Shown here one piece after another: positions 23,351 to 32,226 of a stretch of 64,000 nucleotides of DNA. The position numbers were made by a program, and so were the translations under genes. Each line of letters opens with the position of its first letter. Position 1 is the first letter of the stretch. The notes beneath the pieces are model-generated. The model saw only the letters and a program-made list of their open reading frames with translations, was not told where the DNA came from and ran no database searches. Location: contig NZ_WNXY01000007.1 in the NCBI RefSeq assembly GCF_009733815.1, positions 297,294-361,293 on the forward strand. The letters run 5' to 3'. This stretch comes from Pseudactinotalea suaedae (GTDB lineage: Bacteria > Actinomycetota > Actinomycetes > Actinomycetales > Beutenbergiaceae).

Positions 23351-26332
23351 TCAGCCGGTGGCGTCCTCCGTGGCGTCCTCCGTGGCTCCGTCGGTCGCGC
23401 CGTCGGCCTCCGCACCGGAGATCTCCGCCTCGGCGGCGATCGCGTCCTCGAGCGCTGCCTGCAGGCGCTCCTGCGCCTCGCCGTAGGCGGCCCAGTCACC
23501 GGCAGCGAGCGCCTCCTGGCTCTCGGTCAGCGCAGCACCCGCGGCGGCGAGCGCGTCGCTGAGCCGCTGCTGGGCGTCCGCGGCCGGGTCGGTGCCGCCG
23601 CCGGCGTCGCCGCCACCGGGATCGGTCGGGTCGTTGGGATCGACGTCGGCATCACCGGCATCGGCACCCGAGTCGCCGCCGAAGACCTGGTTGAGGGCTT
23701 CGTCGAGCGTCGCGGCGTAGCCGACCGAGTCGCCGAAGGCGACCAGCACGCGGCGCAGCAGCGGCAGGTTGGTGGTACCGGTGGACTGCACGTACACCGG
23801 CTGCACGTACAGCACGCCGCCACCGACCGGCAGGGTGAGCAGGTTGCCGCGCAGCACGTCCGAGTCGCCCTGGGCGATGATGTTGAGCTGCTCGGCGACC
23901 TCCGGGTTGGAGTTGAAGTTGTTCTGCACCTGCCCCGGACCCGGCACGGTGAGATCTCGCGGCAGCTCGAGCAGCCGCAGCGTCCCGTAGTCGGGATCGA
24001 CCTCGCCGTCCCTGCTGCCCGTCTCGGAGTTCACCGCGAGGAAGCCGGTCAGCACCGGGCGTCCGCTGATGATGAAGCTCGTGCTCAGCGAGAACGAGGG
24101 CGTCTCCTGCCCGGGCATCTGCAGGGTCAGGTAGTAGGGCGGCTGTGCCACCTCGGCCGTGGCGACCGGGTCGTTCGGGACCGTCCAGAAGTCACCGCCG
24201 CTGAAGAACGTCGTGGCGTCGGTCACGTGGTACCTCGTCAGCAGCTCGCGCTGCACCTTGAACATGTCCTCCGGGTAGCGGAGGTGGCTCATCAGGTCAC
24301 CGCTGATCTCGGACATCGGCGTGAAGGAGTTGCCGAAGACCTGCTGCCACGTCTGCAGCACCGGGTCCTCGGTGTCCCAGGCGTACAGCGTCACCTCGCC
24401 GCTGTAGGCGTCCACGATCGCCTTCACCGAGTTGCGCATGTAGTTGATGGTGTCCGGGATCTCGAACTGCGAGGACTCGGCGTCGGTGAACGTGTCGCTC
24501 GTGGCCGTGGCGAACGTCTGGTGCTCGGAGTAGGGGTACTCGTCCGAGGTCGTGTAGCCGTCGACCACCCAGACGACCTCGCGGACGCCGTTGCCGTCGG
24601 TGTCGACGACGGCCGGGTAGGCCTTGCTCTCGAGCGTCAGGTACGGCGCCACCTGGGACACCCGCTCCAGCGGGTCCCGGTGGAACATGATCTGCGACTC
24701 CGACGTCACGCGGTCGGAGAACAGGATCTGCTCGCTGCCGAACCGGGCCGCGAACAGCAGCTGGTTCCACAGGTTGCCGACCGAGGGTCCGCCCTCGCCG
24801 GTGTAGGTGTAGTTCTGCTGGCCGTTGTCGGCGTTGTCGTCCGGGTAGTCGAGCTCCCACGGCGTCGTGCCCTCGGGGGCGCCGACGATCGAGTACTCGG
24901 GAGCGTTCTGGCCGAAGTAGATGCGCGGCTCGTAGTCCCCCAGCGCTCCCGTGGTCGGGATGCCGGACTGGAAGAAGGTCGGGCGACCATCGGCGTTCAC
25001 GGTGTTGCCGTAGGCCGCGACGACGCCGTAGCCGTGCGTGTACACGGTGTGGTCGTTCACCCAGTTGGAGTCGACCGCGTCCATGTTGAGCTCACGGACC
25101 GCGATCACGGTGTCCTGCAGCTGCCCGTCGATCTCGTACCGGTCCACCGAGAGCTGCTCGGGGAAGGTGTAGTACGGGCGGTTCTGCTGCAGCTGCCGGA
25201 ACGTCGGCGACACGATCGCGGGGTCGAGCAGGCGGATCGAGGCCGTCGACTCGGCGTCCTCGCGGAGCTGGCCCTCCTCCGCCTCGGTGACCGCCGTGTA
25301 CGGCTCGGTCTCGACGCCGTCGAGCCCGTACGCCATCCGCGTGTAGTCGATGTTGTGCTGCAGGAACTCCGCCTCGAGCGCCTGCTCGTTGGGGTTGACG
25401 CGCACGCCCTGGATGATCGCCGGGTACACCCCGGCCGCCAGCACGCCCGAGACCACCATCAGCGAGACACCGATCGCCGGCAGCCGCCAGGTGCCGCGCG
25501 CCGAGGTGAAGAAGAACAGCACCGCGACCGCCACGCCGATGACGGCGAGGATCGCCCGTGCGGGGATCACCGCGTTGACATCGGTGTAGAACGCGCCGTC
25601 GTAGAAGTCGGCGCCGCCGACCTTCGACAGCAGCGAGTACCTGTCCAGCCAGTAGTTCGCGGCGATGAAGAGCACGAACACCCCGGCCAGCACGGCGACG
25701 TGGATCCGCGCGGCGCGCGAGATCCGCTCCCCCGGCCCGGAGATCTGCAGGCCGCCGTACAGGTAGTGCGTGAACAGCGCCGCGGCGGCGCCGAAGAACG
25801 TCACCGTCATGAGGAACGAGACGATGAACCGCAGGAACGGCAGCGCGAACGTGTAGAACGAGACGTCCAGGCCGAACTGCGGGTCCGTGACCCCGAAGGT
25901 CTGACCGTTGAGGGCCAGCAGCATCGGCTGCCACTGGGTGCTGGCTGCGGAACCGGCGAAGAAGCCCGCGACCAGCGGGGCGGCGATGAACACGACCCGG
26001 CGCAACGGCTCGAACGCCTCGCGGTAGCGGTCGAGGTCGCGCTGCTGCGGCGTCGTCGGCACGTACATCGGCCGGTGCTTGTACGCCAGGCGCAGGTTGA
26101 GCCAGATGACGGCGCCCATGATGCCGCCGCCCACCAGGAACAGGCCGGCGCGGCTCAGCCACTGGGTGCGCAGCACCTCGGTGAAGCCGGTCTGGGAGAA
26201 CCAGAGCCACTCCGTCCAGAAGCGCGCGAAGATGAAGAACAGGACCACGAGCCCACCCACGATGAGCAGAGTGGGCAGCAGGGCGCCGCGGCGGCCGGCG
26301 GCCGGGCGTCGTTCAGCAGAGATACAGATCAC
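23351..26332 (-). CDS. UPF0182 family large membrane protein
   Basis: A 993-aa protein (compare Rv3193c). The N-terminal third has about seven membrane helices beginning RRGALLPTLLIVGGLVVLFF. The rest is a large extracytoplasmic region with the conserved text DFWTVPNDPVATAEVAQPPY, MPGQETPSFSLSTSFIISGR, and TVYTHGYGVVAAYGN together with WVVDGYTTSDEYPYSEHQTF. The C-terminal 100 residues are Ala/Asp/Glu/Gly-rich and probably disordered. Function is unknown. The start is uncertain: GTG 26332 (VICISAERRP) is the first in-frame codon that keeps the first helix, but it has no clear ribosome-binding site, and a -10-like TGTATCT lies just inside it. It faces PPA1309 divergently and the tRNA gene downstream. 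Confidence 0.9.
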   Translation of the reverse strand: MICISAERRPAAGRRGALLPTLLIVGGLVVLFFIFARFWTEWLWFSQTGFTEVLRTQWLSRAGLFLVGGGIMGAVIWLNLRLAYKHRPMYVPTTPQQRDLDRYREAFEPLRRVVFIAAPLVAGFFAGSAASTQWQPMLLALNGQTFGVTDPQFGLDVSFYTFALPFLRFIVSFLMTVTFFGAAAALFTHYLYGGLQISGPGERISRAARIHVAVLAGVFVLFIAANYWLDRYSLLSKVGGADFYDGAFYTDVNAVIPARAILAVIGVAVAVLFFFTSARGTWRLPAIGVSLMVVSGVLAAGVYPAIIQGVRVNPNEQALEAEFLQHNIDYTRMAYGLDGVETEPYTAVTEAEEGQLREDAESTASIRLLDPAIVSPTFRQLQQNRPYYTFPEQLSVDRYEIDGQLQDTVIAVRELNMDAVDSNWVNDHTVYTHGYGVVAAYGNTVNADGRPTFFQSGIPTTGALGDYEPRIYFGQNAPEYSIVGAPEGTTPWELDYPDDNADNGQQNYTYTGEGGPSVGNLWNQLLFAARFGSEQILFSDRVTSESQIMFHRDPLERVSQVAPYLTLESKAYPAVVDTDGNGVREVVWVVDGYTTSDEYPYSEHQTFATATSDTFTDAESSQFEIPDTINYMRNSVKAIVDAYSGEVTLYAWDTEDPVLQTWQQVFGNSFTPMSEISGDLMSHLRYPEDMFKVQRELLTRYHVTDATTFFSGGDFWTVPNDPVATAEVAQPPYYLTLQMPGQETPSFSLSTSFIISGRPVLTGFLAVNSETGSRDGEVDPDYGTLRLLELPRDLTVPGPGQVQNNFNSNPEVAEQLNIIAQGDSDVLRGNLLTLPVGGGVLYVQPVYVQSTGTTNLPLLRRVLVAFGDSVGYAATLDEALNQVFGGDSGADAGDADVDPNDPTDPGGGDAGGGTDPAADAQQRLSDALAAAGAALTESQEALAAGDWAAYGEAQERLQAALEDAIAAEAEISGAEADGATDGATEDATEDATG

Positions 26333-26450
26333 CTCGGTGGGGGGAGCGCCGCTGACCGCGGCGGACGGGGTGCGGGCAGGCTGCACGCTCCAGCAGGAAC
26401 AACGCAGCAACCGCCCCCGAAGTTTCCCACATCCGGCGCGGACTGGAACG

Positions 26451-27008
26451 ATGTGGCAGGTGGAACCCGAGAACACCCTGGACCAGGCTCGTGGCGAGGC
26501 CCTGCGGCTCGCCGTCATCGACATCGAGCGGCACGTCGCGCGCGGTGGCTGGGACGCCCCGACGGCGGTGTTCGCGCTGGTGCGGACCGCCGACGCGCTG
26601 GTGCGCACCCCCGAGCTGGCCGACCAGCTCCCGGCGGACGCTCTCGCCCTCGCGCGGACCAACCCCGATCACCTCACCTCGATCGAGCAGGAGGGGCTGC
26701 CCGCGGCCGCCGACCTCGAACAGCTGCTCGCGCAGCTGGCGTGGCCCGAGAGCGTCGACGGCGCCGCTCTCGTCGTCGAGCGGATCGTGCTGCCGCCGGA
26801 GGTGGCCGAGGGCGCCGAGGAGATGTCGGTGGAGGAGCTGATGGCTCACCCGCAGCGGCAGGACGTGCGGATCGCGGCCGGGGTGCTCCGCACCGGTGAG
26901 TCCTGGTGCGCGTTGCGCTCGCGCGCGAACGACAGCGACGAGAACGTCGGCGGCGCCCCCGACGCCGTGCCCGGGCTGGTCGAGGCGCTCAGCGCGACAC
27001 TGGCCTGA
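26451..27008 (+). CDS. PPA1309 family protein
   Basis: A 185-aa protein of a family named after a Propionibacterium gene and widespread next to UPF0182 in actinobacteria. Recognisable text is ALRLAVIDIERHVARGGWDA, PTAVFALVRTADALVRTPEL, VERIVLPPEVAEGAEEMSVE and GVLRTGESWCALRSRANDSD. It is acidic, cytosolic and helical, with no known catalytic motif. ATG 26451 starts MWQVEPENTL; GTG 26461 is out of frame. It is divergent from UPF0182 and convergent with the PDZ protease, with 6 nt between stops. Function unknown. Confidence 0.85.
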   Translation: MWQVEPENTLDQARGEALRLAVIDIERHVARGGWDAPTAVFALVRTADALVRTPELADQLPADALALARTNPDHLTSIEQEGLPAAADLEQLLAQLAWPESVDGAALVVERIVLPPEVAEGAEEMSVEELMAHPQRQDVRIAAGVLRTGESWCALRSRANDSDENVGGAPDAVPGLVEALSATLA

Positions 27009-27014
27009 GCGCCC

Positions 27015-28106
27015 TCAGCAGGTCGGCAGGTCCGAGGCGCTCCCGGCGGCGACCGCCTCGACGGCGTCACGGGCCTGGTCCAGCGTGCTCACGCTGATGA
27101 CCTGCAGCCCTGCGGGCACATGACCCACCACCTCGTCGCAGTTCGCCTGCGGCGCCAGGAAGTACTCGACGCCACCGGCGCGGGCACCTGCCAGCTTCTG
27201 CTGGATGCCGCCGATCGCCCCGACGACCCCTCCGAGGCTGATCGTCCCGGTGCCGGCGATCGGGTGACCGCCGGTCAGCTCCCCGGGCGTGAGCTTGTCG
27301 ATGATGCCGAGCGCGAACATCGTTCCGGCGCTGGGGCCGCCGATGTTGTCGATCTGGATGTCGACATCGACCGGGTAGTCGAACTCGCCGGACAGGAACA
27401 CCCCGAGCACGCTCCCACCCAGGCCGTCGTCCCCCGTGGGCACCGGCAGCCGCGTCTGCTCGCCGTCACGGTCGACGACCAGCTGGACCGTCGTCCCCGG
27501 CGGCGTCCGGGCCAGCTCGTCGGAGAGGTCGGCGAACGTCAGCACCTCGATCACGCCACCATCGGTCTCGATGCCGGTGATGACGTCCCCGTCCTGGGCG
27601 ACGCCGTCGGAGCCGGACCCGGGCTGCGTCCCGACGATCGTCAGCTCGGCGGGCACCTCGTACCCGAGCGCGGTGAGCGCGGCGACCGTCGCGTTCTGCT
27701 GCGAGGTCAGCATCTGCTGGCTCGACGCGGCGTCGATCTCGTCCTGGGTCTGACTGGTGTCGAAGAACGCCTCGACCGGCGCCACCCGGGTGCTCGGTGA
27801 GACCCACCCCTTGATGACGGCGCCCGCGTCCACGGGATACCCGGGACCGCCCGCCGTGGTGACGGTGGTCAGGTACAGCTCCCCCGACGTCTCGTACGTC
27901 TCGGTGCCCTCGACGCTGATCAGCTCGACGTCGTTCGCCTCGCCCAGGGTGTCGACGATCGGGCCGGGCGCCTGCACCCCGTAGGGCACCGGGACGGTCA
28001 TCATCGTCAGCAGCAGGACGAACACCACGAGCGCCGCACCGGTCATCGTGATCAGCCGTGGGGTCACGCCCCACTCGGTGAGCCGGGTCCGGATCGTGGC
28101 AGCCAT
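27015..28106 (-). CDS. Membrane-anchored PDZ/Lon-like (S16) serine protease
   Basis: A 363-aa protein (compare Rv3194c). One helix anchors it (LITMTGAALVVFVLLLTMMT, about 18-38). A PDZ domain covers about 150-235 (GDVITGIETDGGVIEVLTFA). The C-terminal S16 protease domain has the Ser-Lys dyad: Ser259 in IGGPSAGTMFALGIID and Lys304 in AIGGIQQKLAGARAGG, plus GGHPIAGTGTISLGGVVGAI. The proteolytic domain should face outside. Substrates are unknown. ATG 28106 is chosen for its position right before the helix. It is divergent from the DUF2342 protease gene. Confidence 0.92.
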   Translation of the reverse strand: MAATIRTRLTEWGVTPRLITMTGAALVVFVLLLTMMTVPVPYGVQAPGPIVDTLGEANDVELISVEGTETYETSGELYLTTVTTAGGPGYPVDAGAVIKGWVSPSTRVAPVEAFFDTSQTQDEIDAASSQQMLTSQQNATVAALTALGYEVPAELTIVGTQPGSGSDGVAQDGDVITGIETDGGVIEVLTFADLSDELARTPPGTTVQLVVDRDGEQTRLPVPTGDDGLGGSVLGVFLSGEFDYPVDVDIQIDNIGGPSAGTMFALGIIDKLTPGELTGGHPIAGTGTISLGGVVGAIGGIQQKLAGARAGGVEYFLAPQANCDEVVGHVPAGLQVISVSTLDQARDAVEAVAAGSASDLPTC

Positions 28107-28243
28107 GGGGACATTGTCGCCGACCGGGGACGAGCACCGATGACGGCCGCTACCCCGACCGCCGGCACCGCCTCTCGTGCGCCCTGAGCGAACCTCGGCA
28201 CCTGCACCGTCCGCGCCGGTGCCCGCCCGCGTACCGTCGGAGG

Positions 28244-29734
28244 ATGGATGATCGCGAGCAGTGGCGACGGATGCTCGAGTCTGTGCTCGGGCCGGAGGGC
28301 GCCGAGGAGGCCATGCGCGCACTGGAGGCGAGCGGCGCCGATCCCGCCGAGTGGGCCAAGGCCTCCGGCTTCGCCCAGAACCCGCAGGCCCTCGCCGCAG
28401 CGATGCAGCAGATGCAGCGGATCCTCAGCTCCGACGACGGCGGGGAGTCCGACTGGCGGTTCGCGCACGACGTGGCGCGACAGGTCGCGCACACCGGCGG
28501 CGACCCCGCGGTCACCGCTGCGCAGGCCGCGAAGGTGCGCTCGGTGCTCACGGTCGCGGACCTGTGGCTGGACGCGGCGACCGATCTGCCGCCCGCCGGC
28601 ACCCAGCGCGTCGCCGCGTCGCGAGCCGAGTGGGTCGAGCGCACGCTGCCGACGTGGCGCGCGGTCGCCGACCCGATCGGGGTGTCCGTCTCGGAGGCGC
28701 TCGCCGGCGTCCTCCACGACCAGCTCGGCGGCGAGCTGCCCGAGGAGCTGGGAGCCCTGCCCGGCGGCATGGACCTCCCCCGGCTGATCACCAAGCTCGG
28801 TCGCCTCGGGTTCGCGATGCAGGTCGGCCAGGGCGCCGGCACCCTGTCGCGCGAGGTCTTCGGCGGCACCGACACCGGTCTTCCGCTGCTGCGCGGGTCC
28901 GAGCTGCTGCTGGTCCCCGCCAACGTCGAGGCGTTCGCCGAGGGGCTCGACGCCGAGACCGACGAGGTCTGGCACTTCCTCGCCGTCCGCGAGGCCGCGC
29001 ACGCCCGGCTGTTCGCCCACGTGCCGTGGTTGCGCGCCCACCTCCTCGGAGCCGTCGAGGCGTACGCGCGCGGTGTCGAGATCGACGCGGAGCAGATGGA
29101 GGAGGCGGTCCGGTCGATCGACCCCACCGACGTCGAGCAGCTCCGCAACGCGCTCGGGCAGGGCATCTTCTCGCCGCAGCGCACCCCCGACCAGGAGCGG
29201 GCGCTGGTCCGGCTCGAGACCGCGCTCGCGCTCGTGGAGGGCTGGGTCGAGGAGGTGACGGCGACCGCCGTCGCGCCGCACCTGCCGCACGCCGTGCCGC
29301 TGCGGGAGATGCTGCGCCGCCGCCGTGCGGCCGGCGGCCCCGCCGAGGACACGTTCCGGCAGCTCGTGGGCCTCGAGCTGCGCCCGCGACGCGCGCGCGA
29401 CGCGGCCCGGCTGTGGGCACTCATCGCCCGGGACCGGGGCATCACCGGTCGCGACGAGCTGTGGTCCCAGCTCGATCTGTTCCCGACGACGGAGGACCTC
29501 GAGCACCCGGAGCTCTTCGGTGACCGGCGCGCTGACGAGGACGACGTCACGGCCGATCTCGACGCCGCGCTCGAGGCCATCCTCAACGACACCGGTGCCG
29601 ACGACGCCCCGCGGGAGAACCCCGCGCAGCAGGCACCCGCCACCGATGAGGGCACTGAGGCCGCGGAGCCGCCGGACGAGCCCGGGGACGCCGAGCCCGG
29701 CGACGCGCCCAGGCCCGGCGGACCGACCGGCTGA
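28244..29734 (+). CDS. Zinc-dependent metalloprotease-family (DUF2342) protein
   Basis: A 496-aa cytosolic protein (compare Rv3195). The core contains SREVFGGTDTGLPLLRGSEL, LLVPANVEAFAEGLD and the helix HFLAVREAAHARLFAHVPWL, which is the position of the zinc-binding motif. In this family the motif reads REAAH-x-RLF, with the usual first His replaced by Arg, so catalysis is not certain. Distal helices include YARGVEIDAEQMEEAVRSID, and a basic-helix region MLRRRRAAGG precedes an acidic, disordered tail. TACCGT 6 nt before ATG 28244 suggests leaderless transcription. It is divergent from the PDZ protease and convergent with the M48-like gene. Confidence 0.9.
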   Translation: MDDREQWRRMLESVLGPEGAEEAMRALEASGADPAEWAKASGFAQNPQALAAAMQQMQRILSSDDGGESDWRFAHDVARQVAHTGGDPAVTAAQAAKVRSVLTVADLWLDAATDLPPAGTQRVAASRAEWVERTLPTWRAVADPIGVSVSEALAGVLHDQLGGELPEELGALPGGMDLPRLITKLGRLGFAMQVGQGAGTLSREVFGGTDTGLPLLRGSELLLVPANVEAFAEGLDAETDEVWHFLAVREAAHARLFAHVPWLRAHLLGAVEAYARGVEIDAEQMEEAVRSIDPTDVEQLRNALGQGIFSPQRTPDQERALVRLETALALVEGWVEEVTATAVAPHLPHAVPLREMLRRRRAAGGPAEDTFRQLVGLELRPRRARDAARLWALIARDRGITGRDELWSQLDLFPTTEDLEHPELFGDRRADEDDVTADLDAALEAILNDTGADDAPRENPAQQAPATDEGTEAAEPPDEPGDAEPGDAPRPGGPTG

Positions 29735-29752
29735 GCGAGCACGTCGACCCTC

Positions 29753-30298
29753 TCAGTCGACGTCGGGCTCCTCGTCCGAGCCGGGCCCACCCTCGGAGTC
29801 GCGGTAGGCGACGCCGTGCAGGAAGCCGCGCGCCCGCTCGGTGTGCGGGTAGCGGTTGACGATGTCCCAGAAGTCCTGCCCGTGCCCGCCCACCACGAGG
29901 TGGGCCAGCTCGTGCACCAGCACGTAGTCGACCACCCAGCTGGGCATCCCCTGCAGCCGGTGCGAGATCCGGATCGTGCCCTGAGCAGGCGTGCAGGATC
30001 CCCAGCGCTGCCCCTGGTTGGTCACCCAGGACACCGATGTCGGGCGGACGTCCGGTGGCAGGTAGGTGGCGGCCAACCGGTCCGCCGCGGCGGCGAGACC
30101 GGTGTCGCTGGGACGACGGCGCCGCTCCTTCGCCAGCACCCGCTTCGTCATCACCGCGACCCAGTGCTCCTCCTCGGCGCGCGTGAACCGCGCCGGGATC
30201 GCGACCACGAGCCGACCCTTCTCACGGAACGCCGAGACGGTCCGCCGCCGGCGCGTGCTGCGGCGAACCTCGACCTCGGGATCACGGGAGTCGGGCAC
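29753..30298 (-). CDS. YgjP/M48-like (DUF45) metallopeptidase
   Basis: A 181-aa protein with the zinc motif HELAH in VLVHELAHLVVGGHGQDFWD; the third ligand region HGQDFW follows at the usual distance. Upstream text TNQGQRWGSCTPAQGTIRIS and HRLQGMPSWVVDYV is typical of the DUF45/WLM-like peptidases often linked to restriction or genome maintenance. The N-terminal region is Arg-rich (RRSTRRRRTVSAFREKGRLV). The GTG 30298 start is preceded by GATACT 6 nt upstream. It is convergent with DUF2342 and divergent from the ThiF-like gene. Confidence 0.87.
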   Translation of the reverse strand: MPDSRDPEVEVRRSTRRRRTVSAFREKGRLVVAIPARFTRAEEEHWVAVMTKRVLAKERRRRPSDTGLAAAADRLAATYLPPDVRPTSVSWVTNQGQRWGSCTPAQGTIRISHRLQGMPSWVVDYVLVHELAHLVVGGHGQDFWDIVNRYPHTERARGFLHGVAYRDSEGGPGSDEEPDVD

Positions 30299-30425
30299 CC
30301 GGCGAGTATCGCAGCGGCCGCCGACAGCCCGGTGCGTTGTCCACAGACCTCGCGCGCGGCGCCGTCATCCACAGCCGGCCGCGCGGGCGTCGCCCGCCTC
30401 GCACCGCCCGTGCCACGCTCGCCCG

Positions 30426-31469
30426 ATGGCGGCGTGGCGGTACCTGCGACCAGGGGTGGCGGTGCTCTGGCGTGCCCCGGGAGCGTCCCAGGTCGGGATC
30501 GACCCGCGCTGCGCCGTGGTCCTCGACGACCTGGACCCGCTGCAGCAGGCACTCCTGGAACAGCTGCCCCGGCTCGGCGGGGAGCCTGAGCTCAACGCCT
30601 ACGCGCGCACCCTCGGGGTGGGCCGGGCGCCGGTGCGGGAGCTGCTGGACCGGCTCGAAGAGCTGGGCTACCTGGTCAGCGGGTACCCGACCTCCGACAC
30701 CCCGGACGACCGCTACTGGCACCTGGCCGCGATCGCCGGGCACGCACGTCCTGGCCAGCGATCGGCGGCCAGCGTCCTGGTCCGCGGGCTGGACCAGCTG
30801 GGGCTGCGCATCGCCCAGATCCTCGCGCAGGCGGGCATCGGCAGGGTGGTGCCCGACGACGACCGCCCGGTCACCCTCGACGACCTGGGCGGCGGCGGCT
30901 ATCGCACCCACGACCTCGGGCGCCCGCGGCGGGAGCGCGCCCTCACGCTGCTGCGGGGCACCTCCCCGATGACGGCGCTGACCGCGCCTGCCGCTGTGCC
31001 GCCCGACCTGGTGGTGCTCGTGGAGCACGGCGCGGTCGACGCGGTGCGGGTGCGACCGCTGATGCGGGACGACGTGGCCCATCTCCCCGTGCTGGTGCGC
31101 GAGCTCGACGTCGTCGTCGGGCCGCTGGTGCGGCCGGGAGCAGGACCATGCCTGCGGTGCCTCGATCTGCACCGCCGTGACGAGGACCCCCGCTGGCCCG
31201 CCGTCGCGACCCAGATCACCGCGAGCCCGCCCGACGGCGTCGAGACGTCGCTGGGTTGGCTCGGGGCGGCGTTGGCGGCGCACCAGGTGCTCGCCGTCGT
31301 CGACGGCCGCGGCGTCCTCGTGGCCGGGACCTCGCTCGAGGTCAGCGCGACCTATCCATTGCCCCGCTACCGGGAGTGGGCGGTGCACCCGGACTGCGGC
31401 TGCACCAGGCCGGCCGAGCACGACGACGCCGCCGCGGCGCCCGTGGGGCGCCCCGGCGGCGTGTCGTGA
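30426..31469 (+). CDS. ThiF/E1-like protein with degenerate nucleotide site
   Basis: A 347-aa protein related to the E1-like/ThiF fold as found in peptide-binding proteins of thiazole/oxazole-modified microcin systems and in stand-alone actinobacterial relatives. The N-terminal half has a winged-helix-like part (LNAYARTLGVGRAPVRELLD). The middle resembles the ThiF Rossmann fold: SVLVRGLDQLGLRIAQILAQ then AGIGRVVPDDD. The usual GxGGLG loop reads GLDQLG here. Possible zinc ligands are CLRC in GPCLRCLDLHRRDEDP and CGC in HPDCGCTRP. No partner peptide or cyclodehydratase gene is nearby. It is convergent with whiB7 and sits where Rv3196 lies in M. tuberculosis. Confidence 0.72.
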   Translation: MAAWRYLRPGVAVLWRAPGASQVGIDPRCAVVLDDLDPLQQALLEQLPRLGGEPELNAYARTLGVGRAPVRELLDRLEELGYLVSGYPTSDTPDDRYWHLAAIAGHARPGQRSAASVLVRGLDQLGLRIAQILAQAGIGRVVPDDDRPVTLDDLGGGGYRTHDLGRPRRERALTLLRGTSPMTALTAPAAVPPDLVVLVEHGAVDAVRVRPLMRDDVAHLPVLVRELDVVVGPLVRPGAGPCLRCLDLHRRDEDPRWPAVATQITASPPDGVETSLGWLGAALAAHQVLAVVDGRGVLVAGTSLEVSATYPLPRYREWAVHPDCGCTRPAEHDDAAAAPVGRPGGVS

Positions 31470-31509
31470 CGCGGCAGCACGTGCTGGGTCCGTCGCTGCG
31501 AGACCCGGC

Positions 31510-31839
31510 TCATGCGGCGCTCCACCGCGCGGCCTCGTCCTTGCGCGGCCGTCCTCGGCCCCGCTTGCGCGGGACGACGCGGCCGTCGATGAAGACCTCG
31601 CCGCCCCAGACGCCCCATGGCTCGGCGCGGTCGATCGCGCCCTCGAGGCATGTCACCTTGAGGGGGCACTCGGCGCACATCGCCTTGGCGCGCTCGACGT
31701 CGTCGCCGCGCTCGGCGAACCAGAGGTCGAGGTTCGTGGGGTCCTGGCACGGGAGCGAGAGGTCGGGCTCGTCGGTCGCGGGCGACGGCCAGCTCGTCGC
31801 CGACCCGGAGGTCGTGTCGAAGATTGATGTGTACTTCAC
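31510..31839 (-). CDS. whiB7: WhiB7-type transcriptional regulator of antibiotic stress
   Basis: A 109-aa WhiB protein with cluster ligands Cys31, Cys55, Cys58 and Cys64 (CQDPTNLDLWF, CAECPLKVTC) and the turn GVWGG at 76-80. The C-terminal AT-hook RGRPRK at 95-100 is the hallmark of WhiB7/WblC. WhiB7 binds the primary sigma factor and AT-rich DNA upstream of -35 boxes to turn on intrinsic resistance genes. Its position beside uvrD2 matches mycobacteria. GTG 31839 is chosen because AGGAG lies 6 nt before it; GTG 31857 lacks a site. A leader of about 350 nt with uORF and hairpins precedes it. The aarF-like kinase seen here in mycobacteria is absent. Confidence 0.93.
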   Translation of the reverse strand: MKYTSIFDTTSGSATSWPSPATDEPDLSLPCQDPTNLDLWFAERGDDVERAKAMCAECPLKVTCLEGAIDRAEPWGVWGGEVFIDGRVVPRKRGRGRPRKDEAARWSAA

Positions 31840-31859
31840 GGGGTGCTCCTGAGGCACTC

Positions 31860-31890
31860 GTTCGGTCAGCCGGAAAGGCCGGCGGTGAAC
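31860..31890 (-). promoter_or_regulatory. Stem-loop just upstream of the whiB7 ribosome-binding site
   Basis: GTTC/GAAC and GCCGG/CCGGC arms around CCTTT can fold into a two-step hairpin ending about 20 nt before the GTG. It may affect translation; this is inferred only from pairing. Confidence 0.4.
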
Positions 31891-31924
31891 GTCTCGTCTG
31901 CCGTCGATGGCAAAGGACGAGGGG

Positions 31925-31983
31925 TCAGCCGCGGGCCGATGGCTCCGCGGCTGAGCGCGTCAGTCGCGTCAGGAAGCGGAGCC
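31925..31983 (-). promoter_or_regulatory. whiB7 attenuator with competing antiterminator
   Basis: On the reverse strand TCAGCCGCGG (31954-31945) and CCGCGGCTGA (31934-31925) form a perfect 10-bp stem with a 10-nt loop, followed by CCCCTCGTCCTTTGCC, a terminator-like pyrimidine tract. GGCTCCG (31983-31977), inside the last codons of the uORF, can instead pair with CGGAGCC (31947-31941), which takes bases from the terminator stem and loop. This is the architecture of ribosome-controlled attenuation. Folding is by eye. Confidence 0.65.
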
Positions 31984-32121
31984 GGTGCAGGCGCTACGGG
32001 TCGGATCGCCCGCGCCGCCGCCGGTGGGAATGGGCAGAGCCATCCCCCGGTTACGGATACCTCGATCGAGGAGGACGACGCTGGGGGCGATCGACTGGCC
32101 GTAGGCCTGGATCAGATTCAT
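31969..32121 (-). CDS. Upstream ORF in the whiB7 leader (50 aa)
   Basis: ATG 32121 opens MNLIQAYGQSIAPSVVLLDR and closes TRSACTGSAS at the TGA 31969-31971; GTG 32124 is one codon upstream. GAGGAGG lies 10 nt before the GTG and 13 nt before the ATG, a better ribosome-binding site than most genes here. The peptide is hydrophobic then glycine-rich, with no known domain. Its stop is 15 nt before the terminator hairpin. In whiB7/wblC genes of other actinobacteria a translated uORF controls attenuation; the role here is inferred by analogy. Confidence 0.65.
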   Translation of the reverse strand: MNLIQAYGQSIAPSVVLLDRGIRNRGMALPIPTGGGAGDPTRSACTGSAS

Positions 32122-32197
32122 CACAGCGTTTCCACCTCCTCACGATCGGGGACCCTCATGCTGGCTAGGCCAGGTCCGGACTCACAGAACACGGGAG

Positions 32198-32226
32198 ACG
32201 TTACACCGCCCCCGGGAGGGGTCCAA
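32198..32226 (-). promoter_or_regulatory. whiB7 promoter with AT-rich WhiB7-type box
   Basis: TTGGAC (32221-32226) and TAACGT (32198-32203) are spaced by exactly 17 nt on the reverse strand. Directly upstream of the -35 lies an AT-rich run, GATTAATACC and, further up, GAAAAAAGAATC, in an otherwise GC-rich window. WhiB7 is known to bind AT-rich DNA just upstream of the -35, so autoactivation is expected. Confidence 0.8.
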
